DNA from: Ophiocordyceps camponoti-saundersi (nom. inval.)
Taxonomy: Eukaryota; Ascomycota; Sordariomycetes; Hypocreales; Ophiocordycipitaceae
Direction of reading: 5' to 3'
Assembly: GCA_003339415.1 (NCBI GenBank)
Contig: PDHQ01000018.1
Span: 278,813 to 342,812, forward strand
DNA: 64,000 bases
Shown here: positions 10,030 through 20,724 of the stretch, in pieces
Position numbering within the stretch: the stretch's first letter is position 1
Layout of the letters: each line of letters opens with the position of its first letter
Translations under genes and position numbers: made by a program
Notes under the pieces: generated by a model
Databases searched by the model: none
What the model was told of the DNA's origin: nothing
Seen by the model: the letters and a program-made list of their open reading frames with translations, nothing else

Positions 10030-10369
10030 ATGCCAAGAGAAGAATACCAAGTCCCCACCGGCTCGGGAGCAGCCCCCTCGACCTCCTCCGGCGCAGGCGC
10101 GGCAAATGCCTCCGCGGCGCGAGGGTCTACGCGCGAAATCCACGACGCCCGGTCCGTCATGTCGTATATCTGCGGGGACTGCGGCGGGACGGTGACGCTG
10201 GGGAGGGAGTCGCTTGTTGCTTGTCCGCATTGTGCGGGGAGGGTTTTATACAAGGAGCGGACGAAGAGGTTGGTTTTTTCTTGGTTGATGGAGGATGAGT
10301 CGAGTTAGGGGATGAAGTTGATGATGTTGCTTACGGGAGTTTAGGATGGTGCAGTTTGAGGCTAGGTGA
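10030..10369 (+). CDS. RPB12: RNA polymerases I, II and III subunit RPABC4 (Rpb12)
   Basis: This is the smallest shared subunit of the three nuclear RNA polymerases. Exons are 10030-10268 and 10345-10369. The intron starts GTTGGT and ends TTTAG, and splicing restores the invariant ending K-E-R-T-K-R-M-V-Q-F-E-A-R. The product is 87 residues. A low-complexity N-terminal tail (about 43 residues) precedes the zinc ribbon Y-I-C-G-D-C-G and C-P-H-C-A-G-R-V-L-Y-K. The second coding exon is only 25 nt. Without splicing the frame runs into L-V-F-S-W-L, unlike any Rpb12, which supports the intron. It converges on GPN1, a GTPase for RNA polymerase II import, with 278 nt between the stops. Confidence 0.95.
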
Positions 10370-10647
10370 GGGAATCGTCGGATTCATGATGTGGCGTGCT
10401 AGACGGTTGGGAACGGGGCGTTTAACGAGTTCACGAGGATCGAGTCTTTTTTCCCATCGCCACTTTGGAGGAGGTTTGCAAGGACGGGCTCGGCATTGAG
10501 GTCCTGCTTTTTTTTTTCAACCATGATTACTCCCCGCCGGCTAGCTATACACCCTCAGATACCCCCCATACTCCTCCCCTCTACGCCGACAATTTCAAAG
10601 AGCTGGCTGGCTGTTCAGAATGAAACGAGCTGATACAGAATACGCTG

Positions 10648-11927
10648 CTATCTTTGCGAGTGGAGGTACTTGGCGAAGCTCGCATCTGCCATGACGGAGT
10701 TGTCGTCGTCCCCGAGAGCAGCCTGATATCGAGCTTGCAATCCGTCTTTCGAAGTCGTCGCGCCGTCATAGTCGTCGTCGTCATCATCATCGTCATCGTC
10801 ATCGGCCAAGTCAGCATCGCTGACAGCATCTCCATCTTCGTTGTCATCAAGGCCATGTCCGTTGCCTTTAGCACCCTCCTGCTGCTGCTCGCCCACAGAC
10901 ATGCCCTCCATCATCTTACCCAGCTCCTTGTCGCGCGACGCCGTCCGCTTCTCCTTCCACTGAGCCCTCCGTCGCTGTAGCTCCGGTAGGTAGTCGCGCA
11001 TAAACTCATCGCGCTTCTCGTCCACAGCAGTAAAGAAATCGTCTACGCCAGTACCGAGGCGCGAGCTGACGGCCACCACCGTCAGATGGGTGTAAAACTC
11101 CTCGAGAACGAGGCTCATGGAGTTGAGCAGGCTGTTCATGTAGCCGCTTCCCTCGGCGCCGCTGCCCAGGCCGTCTAGTGAGGTCTCGTCTCTGCTCAGG
11201 GCCGCCTGAAAGGCATCGAAGTCGGTCATCCACTCGCGTGCAAATGAGGCGTCGTGCACGTCCGTCTTGTTGAAGACGAGAATCATGGGTAGCTTCGTCT
11301 TGTAGAGGATGGAACATGCGTAGAGCATGTTGGACATGAAGGTCGACGTCGACGCAGTGCGGGGCGTGTCGATGATGTATGCGATGACGGTAGGGAAAGA
11401 CGACGCCAGTGACTCGAGCAATATCGTCCCGGACGCAGACCAGACGAAGACTTCGATCTGACCCGGCGTATCCACCAGGATGCGATCAATAGGCCGCCGC
11501 TCCGGTTTCTCTGGATCTGGTTGTGCGCGCTTCTCCAACAGGCCGACGACCTGGTCGACCTTTGTGGCGAAGAGGTTGAGCGACGTGAGGATGCCGCCGT
11601 TGGGGCCGAGGCCGTACTGCCGCATCACTTCACCATAGTTGACCGAGTCGCGGATGTCGATGTTGGCGTCGAACGGGACTGACATGACAGCCGGGTCGAG
11701 ATTGATGACGTAGGGAGGCTGTTTCGCAGTGTGAAGATGCGCGTTGATGCGCTGCATGAACGTCGTCTTGCCGGAGCCTGTCGGGAGACTTTCAGCGCTA
11801 TTCAAGGACAGTTTGCCATACGAACAGATGGGATGAGCAGCAATAAGCTCGCTCACTTACCCGCCATGCCGACGCAGACGATGGCCACGGGCGGCTTCGT
11901 CCCGTCGTCACCGGGCGTCGACGCCAT
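10648..11927 (-). CDS. GPN1: GPN-loop GTPase 1 (Npa3/XAB1)
   Basis: GPN1/Npa3 is a GTPase needed for assembly and nuclear import of RNA polymerase II. Minus-strand exons are 11861-11927 and 10648-11777. The intron (GTAAGT...GACAG) interrupts the P-loop, and splicing gives [11 protein letters not shown] (residues 20-30). The diagnostic G-P-N triplet lies in [10 protein letters not shown]3 is D-T-P-G-Q-I-E and G4 is F-N-K-T-D. The 398-residue product has the usual family length and an acidic C-terminal tail with a run of Asp. The ATG at 11927 opens exon 1 (M-A-S-T-P-G-D-D-G). Confidence 0.95.
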
Positions 11928-12452
11928 CGTGACGAGGTTTGAGGGTATCCCGCGATGATCGGTTTGGTAAGGGGAAGGGGATGTTGAATGGTGAAGAGTG
12001 GGAAAGCGATGTCGGAGAGATCGGCTTGAGAAATTCCTCGCTTATCTTCCCCGGATTTTTGTTCTCCGAAATAGATAAGGAAGGAAAAAAAAAAACAGAG
12101 TTACGTCACGTGAGTGTAGCACTCGATCCACTTATAACCTCTCAACTTCGATTGAGCTTCTAGAAGACGAACCAACTCCATCTTCAACACCAAAGGAAGA
12201 CTGAAGCATCATCTCAACCCCTCGTTGAATTTACAGTCTCTATTCAGAGTCTCTGAGTCAAAGTATTCCTACACACCATATCTTTCAGCTATCCGAGCAC
12301 GACCGAATCGACGCCTCAACGCCCGTGTGAGAGATGTCTGTGTCGTCTAACCATCTGTAGACTCACGAGGAACTATGCCGGGGAAACGACGTCAATCTAT
12401 TTCAAGGGCTACATTATACTCATAATCTACTCCTTCTGCCTCTTTTTAAAAT
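11928..12452. other. Intergenic, GPN1 promoter
   Basis: This 525-nt stretch separates two minus-strand genes. It contains an 11-A run near 12087 and a CACGTG near 12108, and no ORF of interest. Confidence 0.5.
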
Positions 12453-12812
12453 CTACGTCTTGTCTTCGCACTTCCCCTCTTCATATTTCCACTCCATATC
12501 ATGTCTCGACTCACAGATCCAGAAGCTGGCGAGAAACTCATCCGGCTTCTGGTCCCGTCCACATAACACCTTCGTTTCGGGACCGCCGCATATCGCCTCG
12601 GCAAAGCCTTTTGCCTTGTAGCTCTCGTCCAAGACGGCGAGGGCTTGCTCACACGTCATGTCCACTCCACACCTTCCCCGTTCGAGCTTCCACTTCGTGA
12701 CGGACGGCATGGAACGACAGGTCTTGAAGTCGGCGAGGTACTGGGAAGGGCTTTTCCCGCCGGCGCATTCTACCTTGTCACCGTCCAGGTCCGGGTAGCA
12801 TGTGGTTGAGTT
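12453..12812 (-). pseudogene. Open continuation of the Cys-rich repeat gene after an in-frame TGA
   Basis: Past the TGA at 12813-12815 the same frame stays open for 119 more codons, to a TAG at 12453-12455. It encodes the rest of repeat unit three (C-A-G-G-K-S-P-S-Q-Y-L-A-D-F-K-T-C) and a fourth unit ending C-E-D-K-T. Keeping both frame and repeat pattern means this was coding until recently, or still is by readthrough. No start codon of its own gives a sensible protein. Confidence 0.6.
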
Positions 12813-14420
12813 TCAGTTCTGTGCCTTTGCGATGCCCTTCAACTGCTCCAAGGCCTGGTCGTCTGGCATCTTGGTTGCACACTTTTCCTGCTTCGGCTTC
12901 CACGATTTGTTTCGTTTGGATTCACAGATTCTGAAGTCGGCGAGAACCTCACCAGGACTCCTCCCGCCTTCACATTTGTTCTCGCCCTGACGGCATGGAT
13001 CGACGCCCCATTCTCGCTGTTCGTAGATCGCAGTCAACTCCTTGTGAGCTTCGTTATCCGATATATCCGCGGCGCATATTCCCCGTCTGTGTCTCCACTT
13101 CAATCTCGCCTGCGATTGACAGGCCTTGAAGTCGGAGTAAAGCTGAGTAGGTGTCTTTCCGTCGGCACACACAATCTTGCCCTCCGTCTGCTTACACGTG
13201 GTCGAAGGCCAACTTCGTTTCCCATACACCTCCGTCAACTTCATGTCGGCGTTCTTATCCGATACTTTATCGACATGAACGCCGATCTTGCCGCACAGCT
13301 TCTTCGCATCTTCTGTCACTTCGCCGACCGAGGACTCGCATGCTTCCTTGAGCTTGCTGGGATTTCCGGACTGGGAAGCCAGTTCAATCTGACCGATTCG
13401 GTCATCGAGATCGACGCCGACATCGTGGCACAACTGCTGCGAATATAGCGAGACTTGGCCGCTGAATTTCGTGCACGATTTCTGGAGCTTGGTGAGGTTC
13501 CTGGAGTCCAAGGCCAGTTGGAACTCGTTGCGATGCTTGTCAAGCTCGACGCCGAGATCGCGGCAGAGGTGCTTCACATGTGTGAAAGCTGCGGAGTGAG
13601 AGTTCTGGCACGCAGTGATGAGCTCAACGAGATCTCCCGGTCGATCCTCTCCGGAACTCCGAACCGGTCTCTCCAACTTGGAGCAATCACCCTTACAGGC
13701 GAAGCTGTCGATGTAGGCTCTCGTCACAACCCTTGTGACAAGCTCACCATACCACTTGCCCCATTCATATGATTCGACAGGGTCGGACAAGTCCGGGAAA
13801 GGAACGCCAAAAGCATTGACCAGCCCCTTATAAGCCAGGCCAACAATGCCTGCCACACCCGTCCCAGCCTTACCCAAGACCTTACCCACGACCTTAACCA
13901 CGACCTTACCCGCGCCCTTGCCCGCGCCCTTGACTGTGTCCCAAAGCGAGGAACCGCCGCCTTCTTTTGTATTAAGTTTCTCAAGTTGAGCTTTTGTCTC
14001 CGCCGGTGCCGACTTATACGCGTCTTCAAACCCCTTTCTTAGGGCTTCTTCTGCTTTCGTCTTCGTCTGTATGTCACAGCCAAGGCTACGCTTCCTCGAG
14101 CAGCCTGAGAATTTTCCCCGAGGCACGTCTTGCTTCTTCTTTGGTCCACGAGGTTCGCCTGGTTCACCGTCAACTCTTGGGGATGGAGACCTGTGTCTTG
14201 TCCCGGCTGGAGGTCTCGGACTTGGTGACCTCCCTCCACCTGGGCTAACCCTACGCTCGGGTATCGGGCTACGTGATCTCTGATCCTTGGCTCACTTCTC
14301 CAGGCCTGCCTTGCAAGCAGCGGCGAGTTCGAATCCTAACATACGGTCGGCTGGACATTTTCCTGGTTGTGTTAAGACGACTGGAAGAAAGACGGCCCAA
14401 AGAGAGATGGAAGGCTTCAT
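12813..14420 (-). CDS. Secreted Cys-rich repeat protein, frame interrupted by TGA codons
   Basis: I do not recognise this family. The ATG at 14420 opens a signal peptide (M-K-P-S-I-S-L-W-A-V-F-L-P-V-V-L). The frame meets a TGA at 14292-14294, then stays open to a second TGA at 12813-12815. A 105-nt intron (14240-14344, GTATGT...CCCAG, no clear branch site) would remove the first TGA and give 500 residues. No splice site removes the second. After an Arg/Ser/Pro-rich linker come glycine/lysine-rich hydrophobic repeats, then three 45-residue units (L-C-x-D-x-G-V-x-L-D) and 63-residue units with C-x-G-G-[K/R]-[T/S]-P...D-F-[K/R]-x-C and a conserved Trp. The TGA at 12813 occupies one such Trp position. 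It may be a pseudogene, a truncated allele or a readthrough product. Confidence 0.6.
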
Positions 14421-16091
14421 TGTTCAAGCGAGTGCAGAGTATGTCTTGAAGTTAGGTCAAGGCTTTCACTGAGACTGTCTTTACCGGTCTGATATCCATG
14501 TGATGAGAGTTGGAACTCGAGTTAACTATATAAGAAGGCAGCCAGTCTTCCTTTAACAAACAAACGTTCGGATCCGGCGCATGGACCTTGAATCACACGA
14601 TAGGTTTATGCCTTGTACGACTCATATCGAGTTCAAGAGGGAGTATGCCTCGCGCCTCTACCAGTGATGGCACAGATGAGCACAATGCCTGTCCCCATAT
14701 ACATATATTGTACTTGTCATACGTTACAATAACATCAGCCATCCAGGCTTAATCATGAACAAGGATAAGGCGTTTTCTGCTCCGCCTGTTTGTATGGACT
14801 GACTTACAAGTCGCTGGGAACGAGTCAGTCTACCACTCATGGCCCCCTCGGCCTTGAGCCAAAACCGGAAGAGCCCGGCGATCTTACACAGCTTGACGGT
14901 TCCCGTCTACGATCCCTTTCGAGTGGGAAGCTAAGGCTGAGTGAGAAGACACAAGGTGGTTGTCGTGTTTGCATTTGCTTCCTAGTACGGTAAGCAGCAG
15001 CGAGTCTAAGGGGGGCAGCTATCGTGACCTGAAACTCACCTTGAACCAACCACCTACTACAAAGGTAAGCCTCTACACCTTGTCCACTCCCTTCGAACTA
15101 CCTACCCAGTTACTCGTCGTTTATCCATGTCGATAAACTTCAAGTTGCACAACCCCTTGTACGTCATTCGGAGTTATGACCCGGCTTGTCAGCCTTGCAA
15201 GGAATGGCAGCCCTGCCGCGCCCCAGACGTCAGCAGCCTGTCAAAACAGCGTCACGACTCAGACAGGGAAACTGGTGAGAGAGGAATTCATTGGACCGAC
15301 GCGTTTAAGTTCAGTCATAGAGCCAGCGTCGAAGAGAGAGACGTTTCACCTGACCATCTGCCGTCTCGCGAACGGCTCTACATACCTGTCGATCTCCAGG
15401 ATTTCCCTTTCGATCAGAGCCTTCCGTGCTGTGTTTGCAGTTCTTTACATTCAAGACACGGCCGAAACTCTAGGTTCTGGATAAAGCAATCGATTACATA
15501 TTTATGCGGCCATCTTGACGGGTTACGCACCATCAATTCCGTTTGTGCGCAAGACCATGATACAAACGATTAACTACTAACAACGATCCAGCTATCCTTC
15601 AAAGTTGGTAGACATTTCATCTACCGGCACTGAAATCAGCTGGAAAGTATTTGCACTCGTGAGAGAGCGGTGAGTTGCGGACTGTGGTCGGTTGACAACT
15701 CACAACTCCGTATGAACAAGCCTCTTCACCGTCGAGCATCACGAAACTTGCATCTACGCCTCATCAATCATCCACCATGATATCACATCGAATCCGGCCT
15801 TACAAATTACCAGCGCAAAACCCTCCTCTATCCTCATTTCGAAACCAGCGAGTTTAAAAGGTATCAAATGGAAACACCAACTATAACTCTCACAGGTAAC
15901 TCGACAACTACCCGTAACCTCTTCACCCCCTGAACCCATCGTATATTCCCCAGTCAGACGTTGCTCTCTATCATGACATCGTCAACTCACTTCCTCTCCA
16001 GCCCAGCCCAGCCCAAGACCGCATCTCCGCCCTTCTACCCCTTCAAAAGACTCGAAAGCAAAAACAGCTTCAATCAGCCACCCAGCAAAAC
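14421..16091. other. Intergenic region, no gene seen
   Basis: This is 1.67 kb between two minus-strand genes. The longest ORF (15127-15573, plus) has no domain, signal peptide or splice support. I see no RNA gene or transposon. Confidence 0.5.
14525..14532 (-). promoter_or_regulatory. TATA-like box of the Cys-rich repeat gene
   Basis: On the minus strand this reads TTATATAG, about 105 nt upstream of the ATG at 14420. The spacing supports that ATG as the true start rather than an internal site. It is assigned by motif and spacing. Confidence 0.45.
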
Positions 16092-18480
16092 TCATCCGTC
16101 CGTCCCGCTACTTCGAAAGGTCGCGCACAAGGCAGCATAGTGATGCGTCAAGTCCAACACGTTCTGCGGCAGACTCGTCGCCTGGATGATGCTCCGCACC
16201 TTCACCGCCCCCTCGTCCTCGATCAGCGTCCGGATCGTATGCAGCAGCTCCGGGCTGAACTCGCTGTACCAGCGGTATTGCCACGTCACCAGCCTGATGA
16301 CAGCCGCCACCGTCTCCCGCGTGCTCTTGTTCTTCTCCAGCACACGGAGCACCCCGGCCAGTGCCTTGGGGCTGAATCGCTGCGCTAGACAGGCCCGGTA
16401 CGCCTCGACGGCCTCATCCTCGTGCTGCATTCGCTCCGCCAGCGCGCCGAGAATCTCCCACTCCTCGGCCGACTTCTTGTACTGCATCTGCTGCGCCCGG
16501 TACTGCGCCATCTGCGTGCGCCAGATGGTGTACACCCGCAGGTCTTCGTAGAGCGCCATGAAGAGGTTGTCGAGCCATCGCTCGCACAGCCGCTTGGTGT
16601 TGAGCTTAGACAGGTGCTCGTCACTCGATCCCGCCATCTAACGGTGTCAGCTTCTTCCCCTCGCTGAAAGATGCTTGCTTCTCACCTTTTCGCCATCGGC
16701 CTTCACCCCCTGTGGCCCCACGGTATTCGACGGCTTCTCCAAGCCGTTGCTACCTTCATTGCTGTCATCGTCGTTATTACTGCGACCGTTGGCCGCCGGC
16801 TTCTCAGACAAGGAGTCCGTTTCCTCGTCCGACTCGCCGTCCCCGTTCGTTGTCGGATCCGGCGTTCCGCGCAACCCATCTGTGCTGGCCGTTCGTTTGG
16901 TTGGCGATGTTTGCGTGGCTTCCTGCTTCTCTGTCCTGTACTCCTCTTCCATGACAAACACGTTGCTGCGAATCTTCAGCAGCTGGTCCCAGCCAATCTT
17001 GGCCGTCATCTCCGTCAGGATTTTGTACGCCTGTTTGAAGGTGCCGCGATACGCCGCGCCCCGGAGACCCAGTAAGCTGGCGTCTACCTGCTCTGCGTAT
17101 CTAGACTCGGGTTCACTATCGATGTCGTCGAGACGCGTGTCAGCCAGGATCGGGAGGTTGATTTCCCGTGGCTCCGGCATGATGGGTGTGTCCTTGTCCT
17201 GATAGGTGAACATGGGGCACGAATTGAGCGCTGTCAGCGCGTTCTCCCAGTCTTCCATGGCAACGTAGACCTGTGCCAGCCTGGCCCACGTGCCGAATTC
17301 ACTCGGAGCCGCGACGGTGCTGCGATCGGCGCAGCCAAGGGCCATTCTCAGCCTCTCCTCCTTGATCTCTGACGTCTCTGCCTTGTTGGCTTTGCGGAGG
17401 AGAAATTCGGCCTGAGTATCCAGCATGACGTGGTCCATGGGCGTTTTTTGTAGGGATTGGTAGAGCGTCTTGATGCCCGCCACCTCCTCGTTACCCATGA
17501 ACAGCACCTTTGCCAGGAGTGAGGCAACCTCGATATTTTGGGATCGTAGCTTTTCGAAAAGGTTGATGCCAGACGTGTAGCGTCCTGTAGTCTGTAGGTA
17601 CTTGAGGAGTCCCGTTGTGAGGTGGTTGGAGACGTTGGTCGATACTTGCACGACAGAGTCGGAACCGAGCTGCCAACCTGTGAAGAACAGACGTCTCAGC
17701 TTTCAGCGTGAGAGAAGAATGGTAAGGCCCTGAAGTCGTGGATGAATTCACCTCGGAAAAAGAGCTGTTCGGCCGCATTGAGGAACCGATGCTCAGTTTC
17801 AGTGTTGGTTACAGGGTTGAAGCGCCGGACGCCGGCAATCTTGCGGATGGTGTCGCCGCTCCCATCGTCGGCGTATGAATAGGCTCTCAGGACGCTGCAC
17901 AGATACGTCTCGAGCCAAAGCTCGTCAGACGCTTTGCGCTTCTCGCCCCGCTCATCGACGCAGTAACTCTCGACAGTACCGGGGATGGAGACATGTACGC
18001 GCATGTCAAGCCGCGAAAACGCATTGTAACAGCTGACAGGAGAGAGTCAGCTGAGTGCCCTGACCAGTGTTGGTGTTGACGCACCAGTAGACGCCTTCGA
18101 CGATCTTGGACGTGGGATTGGGCCCGTTATCGTGGTAAGTGAGGGTATTGATGTAGGCAGCGAGACTGGCCGAAGACGAGGCGTCTACGCCTGTGACGTG
18201 ATGATAGACACCCGTCTGGAGAGAAGACGTCAGGGCAAAGGACAATCGAGATGCATTGGCCAGGTAGTCTTGCCTGTCTAGCGGTGTTGCGGACGCTTTG
18301 CTTGAGAAGGTGGACGAGGTCGGGCGGGCCAAGTTCGCGCAAGGCAGCAAGTGATTCGGTCCTAGCGTGGATGGACTCGTGGAGGACCTCCTCGGTAAGT
18401 CTGGGCATCGGTGGTGAGCCCGTGACCGAAGCCGTGAACGATTGTGTGTCATCTTACTCTGGCACCGTTGGTGCGACCAT
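16092..18480 (-). CDS. BUD7: Exomer cargo adaptor, Bud7/Chs6 (ChAPs) family
   Basis: ChAPs bind Chs5 and Arf1 in the exomer coat, which carries chitin synthase and other cargo from the trans-Golgi to the cell surface. Six exons on the minus strand read continuously: 18458-18480, 18274-18400, 18085-18215, 17752-18032, 16686-17677 and 16092-16637, giving 699 residues. Start M-V-A-P-T-V-P-E-L; conserved blocks are L-G-P-P-D-L-V-H-L-L-K-Q-S, T-G-V-Y-H-H-V-T-G-V-D, Y-N-A-F-S-R-L-D-M-R-V and the C-terminal R-L-C-E-R-W-L-D-N-L-F. TPR-like helices fill the middle. An acidic Ser/Asn-rich insert interrupts the last third. The second intron uses a GC donor (CAG/GCAAGA); the other four are GT-AG. The paralogue (Bud7, Chs6, Bch1 or Bch2) cannot be decided from sequence alone. 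Confidence 0.9.
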
Positions 18481-19789
18481 GATGAAGAAGAGGCCCGATG
18501 GAAGCCGAAGGGTCCCTTGCGCCCGAAGCTAGAGGTTGTGCTGCGCTTCTGTAGAGACGCGCGGACAGGGGCTGGAGCTGCGCCTGGAGCTCAGCCAGCT
18601 CGAGGAGGGTCGATAAGAGGGATGCTGCTGGATGAGGCTGCGTTTTCCCCCATCGGAGAGGGAGATAAGATATGAATGGCATGGTCTCCACTTTTTTTGT
18701 TCAAGGCTAGATGGAACCGATTATACCTAGGTACTTAGCCACAGCCAGAGCCGAGCCACAGCCCAGGCATGCCACAGGTTGCTTTGCACTGTGCTGACGA
18801 TGGCCACCACAGACTGCACAGTAGCAGAAGAGGAGCTGACACGCGGTGGCCGTCGAGAGCTCTCGGCTGGATCAATTTCGTTCCGTGCCGAGAGATCATG
18901 GCTGAGTGCATGCAGTTGGGGGCTGGGGATAGGCAGGCAGGCCAGCCTCTCTGTGCCCCCCCTCTCCGTGCAACCCTCTCTGTAGGGACATCCGCCGATG
19001 ACGACAGGCAGATACCTAGCTTTTAACATGGGTAGGGCAAAGGCGTTACCTATGTATGTACATATTCGTATCTGTGCATGTATGAAGAAAGAAACAGCAT
19101 CTTCATCCTCGGTTTAATATGACAAAGTGTAGGTATCGAAGATATCAACCACTTCAAAGCTCAACTATATGATCGGATATTCAGCAAGCAAATGGAATAT
19201 TACCCCTCTATAAGCGACGCTCGAGGCTCTGTCTGCGTCTGCACGAATCCCTGGGCTCGAGTCTCAGCAAAAACGGACTATTGAGTAAGATGCGGCCCGG
19301 CTGACGTCTCAGCTCTAACCACACCGATATTCACCAGTTTGTGTTAGTAGAAGACGGATATCTGCCTGCTACCCCTACTACCTACAAATACTACCTACCC
19401 ACCCACCTACCTATCATCATGTCTGCGAGGAATATTCCCTGTTCTCAGATGTTCGACACCACATGTTAAATACCTAGGTAGGCAGCCAAGTATCTGACGG
19501 TTAAAGAGCCCTTATCTGTACATTGGGCACGAAGCATCCATCCCTCTCGAATGTATGTACCCATTGTTACCCCAATCACTCCTCGTAGCCACCTACTCAT
19601 TACGTTGTCGAGCATGGTGCCACTTGAACGACACAGTTAGTGGCAAACCCCAAGGTATGAAACCCCCCTCAACACCCAGCCACCCTACATTAACACCTGT
19701 ATCCCCAAAGTGATTCAACGTCAAACAGAGGCAATCACCGTTTACATCGCGGCAAGACCTAATTTCACCGTCTTCGAATCAAGTCTGTC
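18481..19789. other. Intergenic region with CCTA-type microsatellites
   Basis: This 1.3-kb divergent spacer separates BUD7 from the DUF6594 gene. It has no supported ORF. A CCTACC-rich tract is at about 19369-19415, and a palindromic TACCTAGGTA lies near 19471. Confidence 0.5.
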
Positions 19790-20724
19790 ATGCAACCTCC
19801 AAGCAGAAGCCTGAGCAACCAGTTCCCAAACATCTGGCAGGCCAGCACAGCTGATAGCAACCTCACTCTCCATGGCTTCCGCCGATTCAAAACGACCCAT
19901 TTACTCAATCTGCGATATCTAGAAAGTGAAATCGCCGAGATAGACCATCTCATCTATCAGATCGGGCTTGGTCTGAATATCGAACCCTCCAAGGTCGACC
20001 GGCTAGGACTGAGACAATGCAAGAAAGAAAAAGATGTCCCATGCCCTGAAAAGGCACTCTCAAAGCAGCTCATCTATAAGCTACGTCGACTGATGAAGGA
20101 ATATGGTTCGTGAAAGTCCTCTCTGTTGATTCGAATGAGTAACACTGAACGAATATGATGACAGACGAGGCAATCATCTCTTTCAACACCATCATGTCCC
20201 TCGACACCTTCTCGCTCTTGGACAACGAGGAGCAAGCCGCAATAGCAGACCGTCCACTATACGAAACGTACAAGACTAGACTCCTCCGAGTCGACCAGGC
20301 GCCCCGAACGCGACAGGATCCATTACAGCGTTATATCCACCGCCTCTTGAGATTCCTTCGCTACCTCAGATTATCCAAGGCCTCTGACCATAGCATCGAG
20401 AACGCGTCGAAGGCGAACTATTGCAGAAAGCGGGACGGATGGTCTTCCCAGAACACGGCGCTTATAGCCGATGCGTCCTCCAGGGTCATCGTCGCCCTCG
20501 TCACTGCCATTTTTCTAACCCTGCCGCTGGTCGTCCTATCTCACGAATCGCGGACGAGCGTTCAGATGATCATCATCTCCGTCTGTGTCGTGGCCTTTGC
20601 TTGTTTCGTTTCTGTAGCGTTGAGGGCGTCCAATTTGGAGATGATGATTGTCGCCGCCGGTTACGCTGCTATCATTGCCGTCTTCATCTCCAACGGTTCG
20701 GGGGCAAAGCCAACTCCGGCTTGA
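19790..20724 (+). CDS. DUF6594 membrane protein
   Basis: Two exons, 19790-20105 and 20165-20724, splice through a 59-nt intron (GTTCGT...GACAG) that restores E-Y-D-E-A-I-I. The product is 291 residues. The N-terminal part has the DUF6594 pattern: a short Trp motif, F-R-R-F, then a helix L-N-L-R-Y-L-E-S-E-I-A-E-I-D-H-L-I. The C-terminus has three closely spaced hydrophobic helices (I-V-A-L-V-T-A-I-F-L-T-L-P-L-V-V-L; I-I-I-S-V-C-V-V-A-F-A-C-F-V; M-I-V-A-A-G-Y-A-A-I-I-A-V-F-I), the family's membrane anchor. DUF6594 proteins are numerous in filamentous ascomycetes and have no known function. Confidence 0.8.

Noticed and set aside
12453..14420. RIP (repeat-induced point mutation) as the cause of the TGA codons
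   Set aside because: The inferred changes on the plus strand are C to T in a CC context rather than CpA, and the flanking sequence is not AT-enriched.
15127..15573. Plus-strand ORF of 148 codons
   Set aside because: Residue use and lack of any motif suggest chance.
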